A DNA stretch of 58,216 bases from Streptomyces sp. NP-1717 (GTDB lineage: Bacteria; Actinomycetota; Actinomycetes; Streptomycetales; Streptomycetaceae), in contig NZ_JAAPBF010000026.1 of assembly GCF_022695985.1 (NCBI RefSeq), positions 1 to 58,216 of the forward strand, read 5' to 3'. Made by a program: the position numbers and the translations under genes. Below are positions 25,831-34,259 of the stretch, one piece after another; the first letter of the stretch is position 1, and each line of letters opens with the position of its first letter. The notes under the pieces are model-generated. The model searched no databases and was not told the DNA's origin. It saw only the letters and a program-made list of their open reading frames with translations.

Positions 25831-26457
25831 TCAGTCGAGCGGGACCGAGCCGCGCAGCGGGTCGCGCAGATCCGTCCCGTGCGCCAGCCAGCGCTCCTGG
25901 AGTGCCTGCGCGCCCTTGACCCGCTTCCACGCGGCCTCGTTGGGCGTCATGGGGAGCAGCGGAAGGAACCGTACGGGGTCGAGCGGCGCGTCCAGCTCCA
26001 GATCGGCCACCAGGCCGCCGGACTCCGCGACGAGCACGGAGCTGAACGGCGCGCCGGGCCACAGCGGTTCGCCGACCTCCAGGGCCGCGCCCGGCGCCAC
26101 GACCAGGCCCTCGACCTGGGGTGACGCGGCCAGGACGGCGAGGGGGCGCAGCACCTTGTCGGTGTCGGCGAGCCCGGCGCGTACCGACAGGACCAGTTCG
26201 GCGCGCGGGCCCCGCCGCGGGTCGGCGACGACGACCGTGGGGTCGGCCATGGGCCGCGCGGACATCCCCAGCGTGGCGTACCGCACGACGGCGCCCCCGG
26301 GGCCCGGTGACTCCCCCGGCTCGTCACGGTCACCCGCGTCGAGGAAGCGCAGCACCTCGACGCGGTCGGTGCCCACGAACGTCATCGCGGCGCGTGAGTC
26401 GGGCTCGCCGAGCGCCGTACGCAACCGGGCCTCGACCAGAGAGAGAACTTCTGCCAT
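25831..26457 (-). CDS. Suppressor-of-fused (SUFU) domain protein
   Basis: 208 residues beginning MAEVLSLVEARLRTAL. Segments RYATLGMSARPM, RAELVLSVRAG and FSSVLVAESGG match bacterial suppressor-of-fused domain proteins, whose role is often linked to immunity or protein interaction but is unproven here. ATG 26457 is selected; the frame to 26574 is open but Cys/Arg-rich and not conserved in character. No membrane segment. It is divergent from corA. Confidence 0.75.
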   Translation of the reverse strand: MAEVLSLVEARLRTALGEPDSRAAMTFVGTDRVEVLRFLDAGDRDEPGESPGPGGAVVRYATLGMSARPMADPTVVVADPRRGPRAELVLSVRAGLADTDKVLRPLAVLAASPQVEGLVVAPGAALEVGEPLWPGAPFSSVLVAESGGLVADLELDAPLDPVRFLPLLPMTPNEAAWKRVKGAQALQERWLAHGTDLRDPLRGSVPLD

Positions 26458-26936
26458 CCCGCGAGCATAGAACGCCGTCTTAACGGGCAAGAGACAGAAT
26501 TGGCCCGGATCGGCTGCTAGTCTGGGCCGCCGGTCGGGACAGCGCGCGCAAGCGTCGCTCTCCGGTCCCGACACACGTCATCCCCTACGGGGGACCGGCC
26601 GGAGGAGGTGGGGCTGCGGTGGATCGAAGTCACCCGGCCAGTACCAGCCGCTCTTCCTCGCGCTGTACCGCCTCTCTCTGAGGCCCTGCCCCGTACAGGC
26701 CCGCGGCTCGTCGCACGACGGAAGAGCATCGCACCAGCTCTCTTTTACCTGTCTGTAGCGAACGCCGTCACCGCGCTCTCGCGGTGCCGCCCGCTTTGCG
26801 GACGTATGCGCGCCGCGTCGTGTCCCGTCAGGGCATGTCATCCCGATCCGATGGCGTGCCGGCCCGTACGCGCGTCACGTCCCCGTTCCGGGCTGTGCCA
26901 CGCCCCGCCGACGGCCTCTCCGTGAGGAGCCCAGCC
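26458..26936. other. Long corA leader / divergent intergenic region
   Basis: No gene is supported in these 479 nt. The corA side contains consecutive foldable elements: GTCGGGA near 26533 pairing with TCCCGAC near 26565, a CCCCTacGGGG hairpin near 26583, and the nested structure at 26663-26698. It does not match the magnesium M-box or c-di-AMP riboswitch consensus as I remember them. Confidence 0.5.
26663..26698 (+). ncRNA. Candidate nested hairpin in corA 5' leader
   Basis: CTGTAC (26663-26668) pairs with GTACAG (26693-26698), enclosing a second hairpin GCCTC-TCTCT-GAGGC (26670-26684). About 240 nt upstream of the corA start. A regulatory role is only a hypothesis. Confidence 0.3.
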
Positions 26937-28052
26937 ATGTCGATGATCCGTGACCTGCGTGCGGCGGTCCGTCCGTCCCTGCGCAAGAGCAACACCGCCT
27001 ACAGCACGTACGACTCCACGCGTGACCCCTCGGCCTCCAGCGCCGTCGTCGACTGCGCCGTCTACCGCGACGGGCGCCGGGTGAAGGACGAGCCGTGCCT
27101 GACCCCGCACGAGGCGATGCTGGAGGTGCGCAGGGGCGGCGGCTTCGCCTGGATCGGTCTCCACGAGCCGACCGAGGCCGAATTCGCCGGTATCGCCGCC
27201 GAGTTCGGGCTGCACCCGCTCGCCGTCGAGGACGCCGTCCACGCCCACCAGCGGCCCAAGCTGGAGCGGTACGACGACACCCTCTTCGCCGTCTTCAAGA
27301 CCATCCACTACGTCGAGCACGCCGAACTCACCGCGACCAGCGAGGTCGTGGAGACCGGCGAGGTCATGTGCTTCACCGGCCAGAACTTCGTCATCACCGT
27401 GCGGCACGGCGGCAAGGGCTCGCTGCGCGCGCTGCGGCACCGGCTGGAGGACGACAGCGAGCTGCTCGCCAAAGGGCCGTCGTCCGTCCTGCACGCCATC
27501 GCCGACCATGTCGTCGACGGCTACATCGCGGTGGCCGCCGCCGTGCAGGACGACATCGACGAGGTCGAGATCGATGTGTTCTCGGCGCCCGCGAAGGGCA
27601 GCCCGCGCGGTTCGGACGCGGGGCGGATCTACCAGCTCAAGCGTGAGGTGCTGGAGTTCAAGCGGGCGGTGGCGCCGCTGCTGCGCCCGATGCAGCTGCT
27701 GAGCGAGCGTCCGATGCGGTTGGTCGAACCCGACGTGCAGAAGTACTTCCGGGACGTCGCGGACCATCTGGCCCGGGTGCACGAGGAGGTCGTCGGCTTC
27801 GACGAACTGCTGAACTCGATCCTCCAGGCCAATCTGGCGCAGGCGACGGTCGCGCAGAACGAGGACATGCGCAAGATTACGTCCTGGGCGGCGATCATCG
27901 CCGTACCGACGGCCGTCTGCGGTGTCTACGGCATGAACTTCGAGCACATGCCCGAACTCGAGTGGAGGTACGGCTACCCGATGGTGCTCGGCGGCATCGC
28001 GGTCGTCTGTCTCACGATCCACCGGATGCTCAAGCGCAACGGGTGGCTGTAG
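26937..28052 (+). CDS. corA: Magnesium/cobalt transporter CorA
   Basis: 371 residues. A large soluble N-terminal domain is followed by two C-terminal helices and the CorA signature YGMNFEHMPE in the loop, the magnesium selectivity motif. It forms a pentameric inner-membrane channel in known members. ATG 26937 follows GAGGAG at 7 nt. It has an unusually long leader. The downstream neighbours include a soluble MgtE-like protein; the position corresponds to Rv1239c in M. tuberculosis. Confidence 0.95.
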   Translation: MSMIRDLRAAVRPSLRKSNTAYSTYDSTRDPSASSAVVDCAVYRDGRRVKDEPCLTPHEAMLEVRRGGGFAWIGLHEPTEAEFAGIAAEFGLHPLAVEDAVHAHQRPKLERYDDTLFAVFKTIHYVEHAELTATSEVVETGEVMCFTGQNFVITVRHGGKGSLRALRHRLEDDSELLAKGPSSVLHAIADHVVDGYIAVAAAVQDDIDEVEIDVFSAPAKGSPRGSDAGRIYQLKREVLEFKRAVAPLLRPMQLLSERPMRLVEPDVQKYFRDVADHLARVHEEVVGFDELLNSILQANLAQATVAQNEDMRKITSWAAIIAVPTAVCGVYGMNFEHMPELEWRYGYPMVLGGIAVVCLTIHRMLKRNGWL

Positions 28053-28083
28053 GGCCGCCGGGTGACGCCTTAGGCTGCGGGAC

Positions 28084-28611
28084 ATGACAGAAACCGCCCC
28101 CGGCTCCCCGCTCCTCGGCAAGGCGCTCGTCGAGGAGGCCACCAAGAAGTCCGGCCTCATCTGGGTGCGGGCGGGCGGCCCCGCCCGTGCCCTGTGGCAC
28201 GTGTGGGCCGACGGCGCCGCGCTGATCGTCGGGGACGGCGGCGGTGAGCAGCCCCTGCCCGGGCTCGTGGACGGCGCCACCGCCGACGTGACCGTACGGA
28301 GCAAGGACAAGGGCGGGCGGCTGGTGGCCTGGACCGCCTCGGTCACCGAACTCGCTCCTCGCACGGAGGCGTGGGAGGCGGCCGTCGCGGAGCTGAAGGG
28401 CAAGCGGCTGAACGCGCCGGACTTCGACGACATGACGGAGCGCTGGGCGCGCGAGTCGCGGGTGCTGCGCCTGGAGCCGCTCGACGCGATCACCGACATG
28501 CCGCAGGACTCGCAGGCGGCGGCGCCGCTGCCGACATCGGCGACGACGCGCAGGCCCGCCCCGGCGGCCGTGCCGCGTCTGCTGTTCAAGCGCGCGAAGA
28601 AGAAGGACTGA
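28084..28611 (+). CDS. Conserved hypothetical protein
   Basis: 175 residues. The N-terminal 110 residues have a beta-rich pattern (GLIWVRAGG, ALWHVWADGAALIVG, VRSKDKGGRLVAWTASV) that resembles the split-barrel of pyridoxamine-phosphate-oxidase-like proteins, but no cofactor motif is visible. The tail is Ala/Pro/Thr-rich and ends in a basic KRAKKKD. Start ATG 28084, 32 nt after corA, so probably in the same transcript. Function unknown. Confidence 0.75.
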   Translation: MTETAPGSPLLGKALVEEATKKSGLIWVRAGGPARALWHVWADGAALIVGDGGGEQPLPGLVDGATADVTVRSKDKGGRLVAWTASVTELAPRTEAWEAAVAELKGKRLNAPDFDDMTERWARESRVLRLEPLDAITDMPQDSQAAAPLPTSATTRRPAPAAVPRLLFKRAKKKD

Positions 28612-28616
28612 GGGCG

Positions 28617-28641
28617 GGCCCGGCGAGCGGACCGCCGGGCC
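28617..28641. terminator. Short hairpin between converging genes
   Basis: 9-bp stem (28617-28625 with 28633-28641), 7-nt loop, filling the 33-nt gap between two convergent stop codons. Confidence 0.5.
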
Positions 28642-28644
28642 GGG

Positions 28645-29445
28645 TCAGGTGCTCGGCAGCGTGCTGCCGTAGTCCACCGTCTCGCCCTTGGCGGGCGCGT
28701 TCAGGGGAAAGTCCTTGCCCCAGTCGGTGAGTGTGAGCGTCCCGGCGCCGCCCGCGCGCGCCAGTTGCAGCGGGTACGGCGTACCTTCCAGCGACACCCT
28801 CAGTGACCCGCCCGCGCCCTCGCTGCCGTTGACCTCGATGGTGCGTATGCCGCCGATCTCCGCCCGGTCGCCCTTGCCGCGCTTGCCGTGCAGCCCCAGC
28901 AGCCCGTCGAGCAGCACGCTCTTGTCGGTGAAGCCCCGCAGCTGCTTGTACGCCGGGTCCTCCTCCGGGACCTTCACGTACTTGTCACCGAGCTTCTCCG
29001 CCGCCTCCGCGTCGGCCTTGCTGGGCGGGGTGTCCGTACCGCCGTCGCCGCCCTTGCCGTCCGCGTGGCTCCAGAATGCGGCGTCCGCCTTCAGGAACAG
29101 CTCGTCCTCGACGCGCAGCAGTTCGAACGTGCCGCCGGTCTTGGAGCTGACCGATCCGGTCCCGCCCGCCTCCTTGAGAGACATGTTGAGCTTGTACGTC
29201 TGCCCGTCGGTGACGAGCGTGCCCGACAGGCGCACGGCGTCCGCGCTCTCGGCGGCGGCCTTCGCCTTCTTCTCGATCCCGGCGGGCGTCAGTCTGCCGA
29301 CGCCGTTGGTGCCCGCGTCCGGATCCTCGTCGCCCCCGCACGCGGTGAGCGCGACTGTCATCCCGATACAGAGAGCGAGGGGGACCGCGGCCCGGCGAAG
29401 TCGGGCGGAGGACCGAAGAAGGGTCACGAACGCACTGCCTCTCAT
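28645..29445 (-). CDS. Secreted lipoprotein (LprG/LppX-like fold suspected)
   Basis: 266 residues. A basic N-terminus and hydrophobic segment end in a lipobox (ALTAC, Cys36), so the protein is lipid-anchored outside the membrane. The mature part has repeated small beta-strands (VRLSGTLVTDGQTYKLNMSL, FELLRVEDELFLKADAAFW) and a Lys/Ala-rich segment, resembling half-barrel LprG/LppX lipid-carrier proteins; this is suggestive only. Start ATG 29445; GTG 29427 is an alternative giving a shorter signal. Divergent from the MgtE-like gene. Confidence 0.8.
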   Translation of the reverse strand: MRGSAFVTLLRSSARLRRAAVPLALCIGMTVALTACGGDEDPDAGTNGVGRLTPAGIEKKAKAAAESADAVRLSGTLVTDGQTYKLNMSLKEAGGTGSVSSKTGGTFELLRVEDELFLKADAAFWSHADGKGGDGGTDTPPSKADAEAAEKLGDKYVKVPEEDPAYKQLRGFTDKSVLLDGLLGLHGKRGKGDRAEIGGIRTIEVNGSEGAGGSLRVSLEGTPYPLQLARAGGAGTLTLTDWGKDFPLNAPAKGETVDYGSTLPST

Positions 29446-29689
29446 ACGTGACGGGGACGGCAGACCGCAGCGTACCCGTGCCGACCGTGCCCCTCGACAA
29501 CGAGCCCCGGCCGCGCATCGCCCGTACCGTACGGACGGATCCGCCAGGGCGGCACGGAGCGGTACGGGCTAGCCTGAACCCGTTGTCGCGGTCGATACGG
29601 GGACACTCACGGCAAGGCCGCGGGCGGGGCCGGACCGCGGAACAGGACAGGGCACGGCAGGGACAGTCGCGGGCGAGGAGGTGCGCATC

Positions 29690-30961
29690 ATGGCGTCGGG
29701 CGCTTCCCGGGTGTTCGTCTCGCATCTCGCCGGTGTGCCGGTCTTCGACCCCAACGGTGACCAGGTCGGACGGGTACGCGATCTCGTGGCGATGCTGCGC
29801 GTCGGCGGCCGGCCGCCCCGGGTGCTCGGCATGGTCGTCGAAGTGCTCAGCCGGCGGCGGATCTTCCTGCCCATGACGCGCATCACCGGTGTCGCCTCCG
29901 GCCAGGTGATCACGACGGGCGTGGTCAACATGCGACGGTTCGAACAGCGCCCCACCGAGCGCCTGGTCCTGGGCGAACTGCTGGACCGCCGCGTACAGCT
30001 CGTGGAGAACGGCGAGGAGGTGACCGTCCTCGACGTCGCCGTCCAGCAGTTGCCGGCCCGCCGCGAGTGGGAGATCGGGAAGGTCTTCGTCCGGCGCGGC
30101 AGGGGCGGCGCGCTGCGGCGGCGCGGCGAGGCGCTGACCGTCGACTGGTCCGCCGTCACCGGCTTCACGCTGGAGGAGGACAGCCAGGGCGCGGAGAGTC
30201 TCGTGGCGACCTTCGAGCGGCTGCGCCCCGCCGACCTGGCCAATGTGATGCACCATCTGACGCCGAAGCGGCGCGCCGAGGTGGCCGCCGCCCTCGACGA
30301 CGACCGGCTCGCCGACGTCCTGGAGGAACTGCCCGAGGACGATCAGGTGGAGATCCTCGGCAAGCTGGAGGACGACCGGGCCGCGGACGTCCTGGAGGCG
30401 ATGGACCCGGACGACGCGGCCGACCTGCTCTCCGAACTGCCCGAGGACGACAAGGAGCGGCTGCTGGCGCTGATGCGGCCCGGCGACGCCGCCGACGTGC
30501 GTCGGCTGCTGGCGTACGAGGAACGGACGGCGGGCGGTCTGATGACGACCGAGCCGATCGTGCTGCGGCCGGACGCGACCGTCGCGGACGCGCTGGCGCG
30601 GGTGCGCCGGCAGGATCTCTCGCCCGCGCTGGCCGCGCAGGTCTACGTGTGCCGGGCGCCGGACGAGACGCCGACGGGCAAGTACCTGGGCACGGTGCAC
30701 TTCCAACGGCTGCTGCGGGACCCGCCGTTCACGCTGGTCGGTTCGATCGTCGAGAGCGACCTGCCGCCCCTGGCACCCGATACGCCGCTGCCCCAGATCA
30801 CGGGCTACCTCGCCGCGTACAACATGGTGGCCGCGCCGGTCGTGGACGAGAGCGGGTCGCTGCTCGGCGCCGTGACCGTCGACGACGTCCTGGACCACCT
30901 GCTGCCCGACGACTGGCGCGAGACCGGGTACGGCCTGGCGGAGGCCGCGAGTGGGCGCTGA
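29690..30961 (+). CDS. PRC-barrel / MgtE-N / CBS protein lacking the MgtE membrane domain
   Basis: 423 residues. The N-terminal half has two PRC-barrel-like segments (GVPVFDPNGDQVGRVRDLV; KVFVRRGRG). Then comes an MgtE N-domain made of helical repeats (LADVLEELPEDDQ, AADLLSELPEDDK) and two CBS motifs including GGLMTTEPIVL and VVDESGSLLGAVTVDDVLDHL. No membrane helix follows, so transport by this chain alone is unlikely; I infer a magnesium or nucleotide sensor. ATG 29690 lies 9 nt after GAGGAGG. It overlaps the DUF1003 gene by 11 nt. Parallel to Rv1232c. Confidence 0.88.
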   Translation: MASGASRVFVSHLAGVPVFDPNGDQVGRVRDLVAMLRVGGRPPRVLGMVVEVLSRRRIFLPMTRITGVASGQVITTGVVNMRRFEQRPTERLVLGELLDRRVQLVENGEEVTVLDVAVQQLPARREWEIGKVFVRRGRGGALRRRGEALTVDWSAVTGFTLEEDSQGAESLVATFERLRPADLANVMHHLTPKRRAEVAAALDDDRLADVLEELPEDDQVEILGKLEDDRAADVLEAMDPDDAADLLSELPEDDKERLLALMRPGDAADVRRLLAYEERTAGGLMTTEPIVLRPDATVADALARVRRQDLSPALAAQVYVCRAPDETPTGKYLGTVHFQRLLRDPPFTLVGSIVESDLPPLAPDTPLPQITGYLAAYNMVAAPVVDESGSLLGAVTVDDVLDHLLPDDWRETGYGLAEAASGR

Positions 30962-31553
30962 GCGGGCGGAGAAGGACGCGGCGAGGGAACGGGGCCTGGC
31001 GGCCACGGGAGCGAGCGCCGTGGCGCGTGGGCCGCGCGGACGGCTCGACCAGCCGCGCGCGCCGAGGCGCAGACTGCTGCCGGACTACGACCCTGAGGCG
31101 TTCGCCCGGCTGTCGGAGCGCATCGCGCGGTTCCTCGGCACGGGACGCTTCATCGTCCTGATGACGCTGGTCATCATCCTGTGGGTGCTGTGGAACATCT
31201 TCGCGCCGCCGGTGCTGCGCTTCGACGAGTACCCGTTCATCTTCCTGACGCTGGCGCTGTCCCTCCAGGCCTCGTACGCGGCCCCGTTGATCCTGCTGGC
31301 ACAGAACCGCCAGGACGACCGGGACCGGGTCACCCAGGAGCAGGAGCGCAAGCAGAACGAGCGCTCCATCGCCGACACCGAGTACCTGACCCGCGAGATC
31401 GCCTCGCTGCGGATCGGGCTCGGCGAGGTCGCCACCCGCGACTGGATCCGCTCGGAGCTTCAGGACCTGGTGCGGGACCTCGCCGAACAGCAGGTCCTGC
31501 CGCCTGCGGAGCCGCCACGCGGACGTGACGAATCAGACCGTTCCGAGCACTGA
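30951..31553 (+). CDS. DUF1003 membrane protein
   Basis: 200 residues. A basic N-terminus is followed by two membrane helices (FIVLMTLVIILWVLWNIFA and YPFIFLTLALSLQASYAAPLILL) and the DUF1003 QNRQDDRDRV motif, then a helical, acidic cytoplasmic tail. GTG 30951 overlaps the MgtE-like gene by 11 nt, so translation is coupled and the two probably interact. Known members have no established function. Followed after 42 nt by mrp. Parallel to Rv1231c. Confidence 0.9.
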   Translation: MGAERAEKDAARERGLAATGASAVARGPRGRLDQPRAPRRRLLPDYDPEAFARLSERIARFLGTGRFIVLMTLVIILWVLWNIFAPPVLRFDEYPFIFLTLALSLQASYAAPLILLAQNRQDDRDRVTQEQERKQNERSIADTEYLTREIASLRIGLGEVATRDWIRSELQDLVRDLAEQQVLPPAEPPRGRDESDRSEH

Positions 31554-31595
31554 CGCGCTTTCCGGGGCGTGCGCGCGGCGCCGTACCATCTCCGT

Positions 31596-32756
31596 ATGGC
31601 TACCGACACGCACGGAACCGTCGCCCCCGCGGAGGACGCGGTGCGCGCAGCACTGGCGACGGTGAACGACCCCGAGATCCACCGGCCGATCACCGACCTC
31701 GGCATGGTCAAATCCGTCGACATCGCACCGGACGGCGCGGTGGCCGTCACGGTCTATCTCACGGTGTCCGGCTGCCCCATGCGCGACACGATCACCACCA
31801 ATGTGACGGAGGCCGTCGCCTCGGTCGCGGGCGTCACCCGCGTCGATGTCACGCTCGACGTGATGAGCGACGAGCAGCGCAAGGAACTCGCCGCGTCGCT
31901 GCGCGGCGGTGCGGCCGAGCGCGAGGTGCCCTTCGCCAAGCCGGGCTCGCTGACCCGGGTGTACGCGGTCGCCTCGGGCAAGGGCGGCGTCGGCAAGTCG
32001 TCGGTGACGGTCAACCTGGCGGCGGCGATGGCGGCCGACGGCCTGAAGGTCGGCGTCGTCGACGCGGACATCTACGGGCACAGCGTGCCGCGCATGCTGG
32101 GCGCGGACGGCAGTCCCACCCAGGTCGAGAACATGATCATGCCGCCGTCGGCGCACGGCGTGAAGGTCATCTCGATCGGCATGTTCACGCCCGGCAACTC
32201 GCCGGTGGTCTGGCGCGGACCGATGCTGCACCGCGCGCTCCAGCAGTTCCTCGCCGATGTGTACTGGGGCGATCTGGACGTGCTGCTGCTGGACCTGCCG
32301 CCGGGGACGGGCGACATCGCGATCTCGGTGGCGCAGCTCGTGCCGAACGCCGAGATCCTGGTGGTCACCACGCCGCAGCAGGCCGCCGCCGAGGTCGCCG
32401 AGCGGGCCGGCTCCATCGCCGTACAGACCCATCAGAAGATCGTCGGCGTGGTCGAGAACATGTCGGGCCTGCCCTGCCCGCACTGCGACGAGATGATCGA
32501 CGTCTTCGGGACTGGCGGCGGCCAGCGGGTCGCCGACGGCCTGACGAAGACGACCGGCGCCTCGGTACCGGTGCTCGGCGCGATCCCGATCGACGTACGG
32601 CTCCGGGAGGGCGGCGACGACGGCAGGCCGGTCGTGCTCTCCGACCCCGACTCCCCCGCGGGTGCGGCGCTGCGGTCCATCGCCGGCAAGCTGGGCGGGC
32701 GCCAGCGTGGTCTGGCGGGCATGACGCTGGGGCTGACGCCGCGCAACAAGTTCTGA
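31596..32756 (+). CDS. Mrp/NBP35-family Fe-S cluster carrier ATPase
   Basis: 386 residues. An N-terminal MIP18/PaaD-like domain (DPEIHRPITDLGMVKSV, SGCPMRD) precedes a P-loop deviant Walker A (SGKGGVGKSS) and switch residues DADIYGHS and DLPPGTGD, plus CPHC, the paired cysteines that bind a shared Fe-S cluster in dimeric Mrp proteins. It delivers clusters to target apoproteins. ATG 31596 (MATDTHG) is chosen; the frame opens at 31569. Parallel to Rv1229c. The gene ends at a strong hairpin. Confidence 0.93.
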   Translation: MATDTHGTVAPAEDAVRAALATVNDPEIHRPITDLGMVKSVDIAPDGAVAVTVYLTVSGCPMRDTITTNVTEAVASVAGVTRVDVTLDVMSDEQRKELAASLRGGAAEREVPFAKPGSLTRVYAVASGKGGVGKSSVTVNLAAAMAADGLKVGVVDADIYGHSVPRMLGADGSPTQVENMIMPPSAHGVKVISIGMFTPGNSPVVWRGPMLHRALQQFLADVYWGDLDVLLLDLPPGTGDIAISVAQLVPNAEILVVTTPQQAAAEVAERAGSIAVQTHQKIVGVVENMSGLPCPHCDEMIDVFGTGGGQRVADGLTKTTGASVPVLGAIPIDVRLREGGDDGRPVVLSDPDSPAGAALRSIAGKLGGRQRGLAGMTLGLTPRNKF

Positions 32757-32764
32757 GACGGACG

Positions 32765-32813
32765 GTGCCCCGGTGCGCGGGACTCGGTGAGTCCGTCCCG
32801 CGCACCAGGGCAC
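32765..32813. terminator. Hairpin terminator between mrp and convergent gene
   Basis: 12-bp stem (32772-32783 with 32795-32806) extended by GTGCCC/GGGCAC across one mismatch; an alternative inner stem GGACTC-GGT-GAGTCC competes for the same bases. Confidence 0.75.
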
Positions 32814-32868
32814 ACCGCCGACCGGGCCGCCCCGGTGAACGGGGCCGTCCGGCCACTGGGCCACCGGG

Positions 32869-33540
32869 CTACTCGGCCGCGTACGACCTGATGTCCTCGA
32901 TCACCGAGAAGCCGAGGCCGTAGGCGCTCATGCCCCGCCCGTACGCGCCGATGTGCACGCCGTCCCCGGCCGCGCCGGCCGGGCCCGTCGAGCCCGCGAG
33001 CACCCAGCCGAATTCGGATTCGCGATAGTGGAACGGCGTCGGCACACCGTCCACCGGCAGCGAGAGCACCGACCAGGCGGAGCCGTTGAGATCGTCGGCC
33101 AGCTCGAAGGCCGTCTCGGTCTGCTGGTCCAGCCAGTCGTCACGCAGCGAGTGGTCGAGCTGCGCGGGCCAGGTCGACACCAGCAGCCCCGAACCGGCCA
33201 GCCAGGCCGCCGATGACACCGTCGTGGCGTCGAGAACCCCCGTACCGTCACCGCTGCGCCGTACGGGGCTCGCGGCGACCGTGACGACCGCCGCGAAGCG
33301 CTCCTTCTCCGCGCCCGGCGCCTCCGGTCTTATCGACGGCTCGTCGCCGTGTCCCGTGGAACCGTGCTGCACGGTGTCGTCCGCCGCGGTCCCCACCTGC
33401 ATGAGCCACCGTGGGCCGGTGAACGCGTCGTCCAGTCCGTACCAGGGGAAGGTCGCCCGCAGATAGCCCTCGACCGCGCGCCTGCTGCCCGGCGCGCCGC
33501 CGGCCGTGCTCCGGGCTCCTGCCCGACTCGTCGTCTCCAT
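32869..33540 (-). CDS. Conserved hypothetical protein
   Basis: 223 residues, no signal peptide or membrane helix. The N-terminus is Gly/Ala/Arg-rich; conserved-looking segments are GYLRATFPWYGLDD, PRWLMQVG, HSLRDDWLDQQTETAFELAD and the C-terminal YGRGMSAYGLGFSVIEDI. I do not recognise the family. It lies upstream of the convergent mrp and 116 nt downstream of tatB on the same strand. Function unknown. Confidence 0.7.
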   Translation of the reverse strand: METTSRAGARSTAGGAPGSRRAVEGYLRATFPWYGLDDAFTGPRWLMQVGTAADDTVQHGSTGHGDEPSIRPEAPGAEKERFAAVVTVAASPVRRSGDGTGVLDATTVSSAAWLAGSGLLVSTWPAQLDHSLRDDWLDQQTETAFELADDLNGSAWSVLSLPVDGVPTPFHYRESEFGWVLAGSTGPAGAAGDGVHIGAYGRGMSAYGLGFSVIEDIRSYAAE

Positions 33541-33656
33541 CGGTCCGGACCGCCTCCTCCATCTCGGGGTCCGGAGCGGCCCGCCCTCACGGACGTCTCA
33601 CTACCGGACAGATGGAGGATAGCCACCCGTTACCGGCTCGCCGGGCAGGGTGGGCC

Positions 33657-34133
33657 TCAGGTGGCGTCTGCGTCGAAAGGCGGACGATCGGCCTGCTGGG
33701 GCTTCTCCTGCTTCTTGAGCAGGTCAGAGGTGCCGGACGGGCTCTTCGTCAGGCTCGGCGGCACGGCAGCGGTCCCGGCGGTGTCGCTCCCGCCGGTGTC
33801 GCTGTCCCTGCCGTGGACCGAGTCGGCGACGTCGTTGATCTCCTTCTTGAGGTTGAAGCTGCCGCGGATCTCCTTCAGCCCCAGGTCGTCCTCGTGCTCC
33901 GCCAGCTGCTTGCGCACGAACTTCTTGGGGTTGAGGTCCTCGAAGTCGAAGTCCTTGAACTCCGGCCCCAGCTCGGAGCGGATGTCCTCCTTGGCGTTGT
34001 CGGAGAACTCGCGCACCTTGCGGATGAAACGGGACACGTCCTGAATGACCTTGGGCAGCTTGTCCGGGCCGAAGACGAGCACGGCGAGGACCACGAGCGT
34101 CACCAGCTCAAGCGCGCCTATGTCATTGAACAC
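33657..34133 (-). CDS. tatB: Sec-independent translocase TatB-like protein
   Basis: 158 residues. The first 25 form the single membrane helix of Tat/Hcf106 proteins (MFNDIGALELVTLVVLAVLVFGPDKLPK) with the hinge FGPDKLP, followed by an amphipathic helix (VIQDVSRFIRKVREFSDNAK) and a long acidic/Ser-rich cytoplasmic tail. TatB helps dock folded twin-arginine proteins. ATG 34133. Order htrA-tatB matches Rv1223-Rv1224. Confidence 0.92.
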   Translation of the reverse strand: MFNDIGALELVTLVVLAVLVFGPDKLPKVIQDVSRFIRKVREFSDNAKEDIRSELGPEFKDFDFEDLNPKKFVRKQLAEHEDDLGLKEIRGSFNLKKEINDVADSVHGRDSDTGGSDTAGTAAVPPSLTKSPSGTSDLLKKQEKPQQADRPPFDADAT

Positions 34134-34259
34134 CTTGCTGCTCCTCGTGTTCTCCGTGCCCGCAGGCGGGACCTCGTCGGCCTGGCCTGTGGTGGGTCAA
34201 GGCCCGGGCCGCTCCACGGTACCCGGCGGACCTGGCCGGACGGTACCTTCATTCGACAC

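Noticed and set aside
26523..26640. c-di-AMP (ydaO) or magnesium M-box riboswitch before corA
   Set aside because: GGGGGACC and a GGTGGATCGAAG segment are only vaguely similar; the characteristic core and 3' elements are missing.
26608..26925. A 105-residue plus-strand frame in the corA leader
   Set aside because: Third-position G+C is low for a gene here and the peptide is Pro/Arg-rich without any family resemblance.
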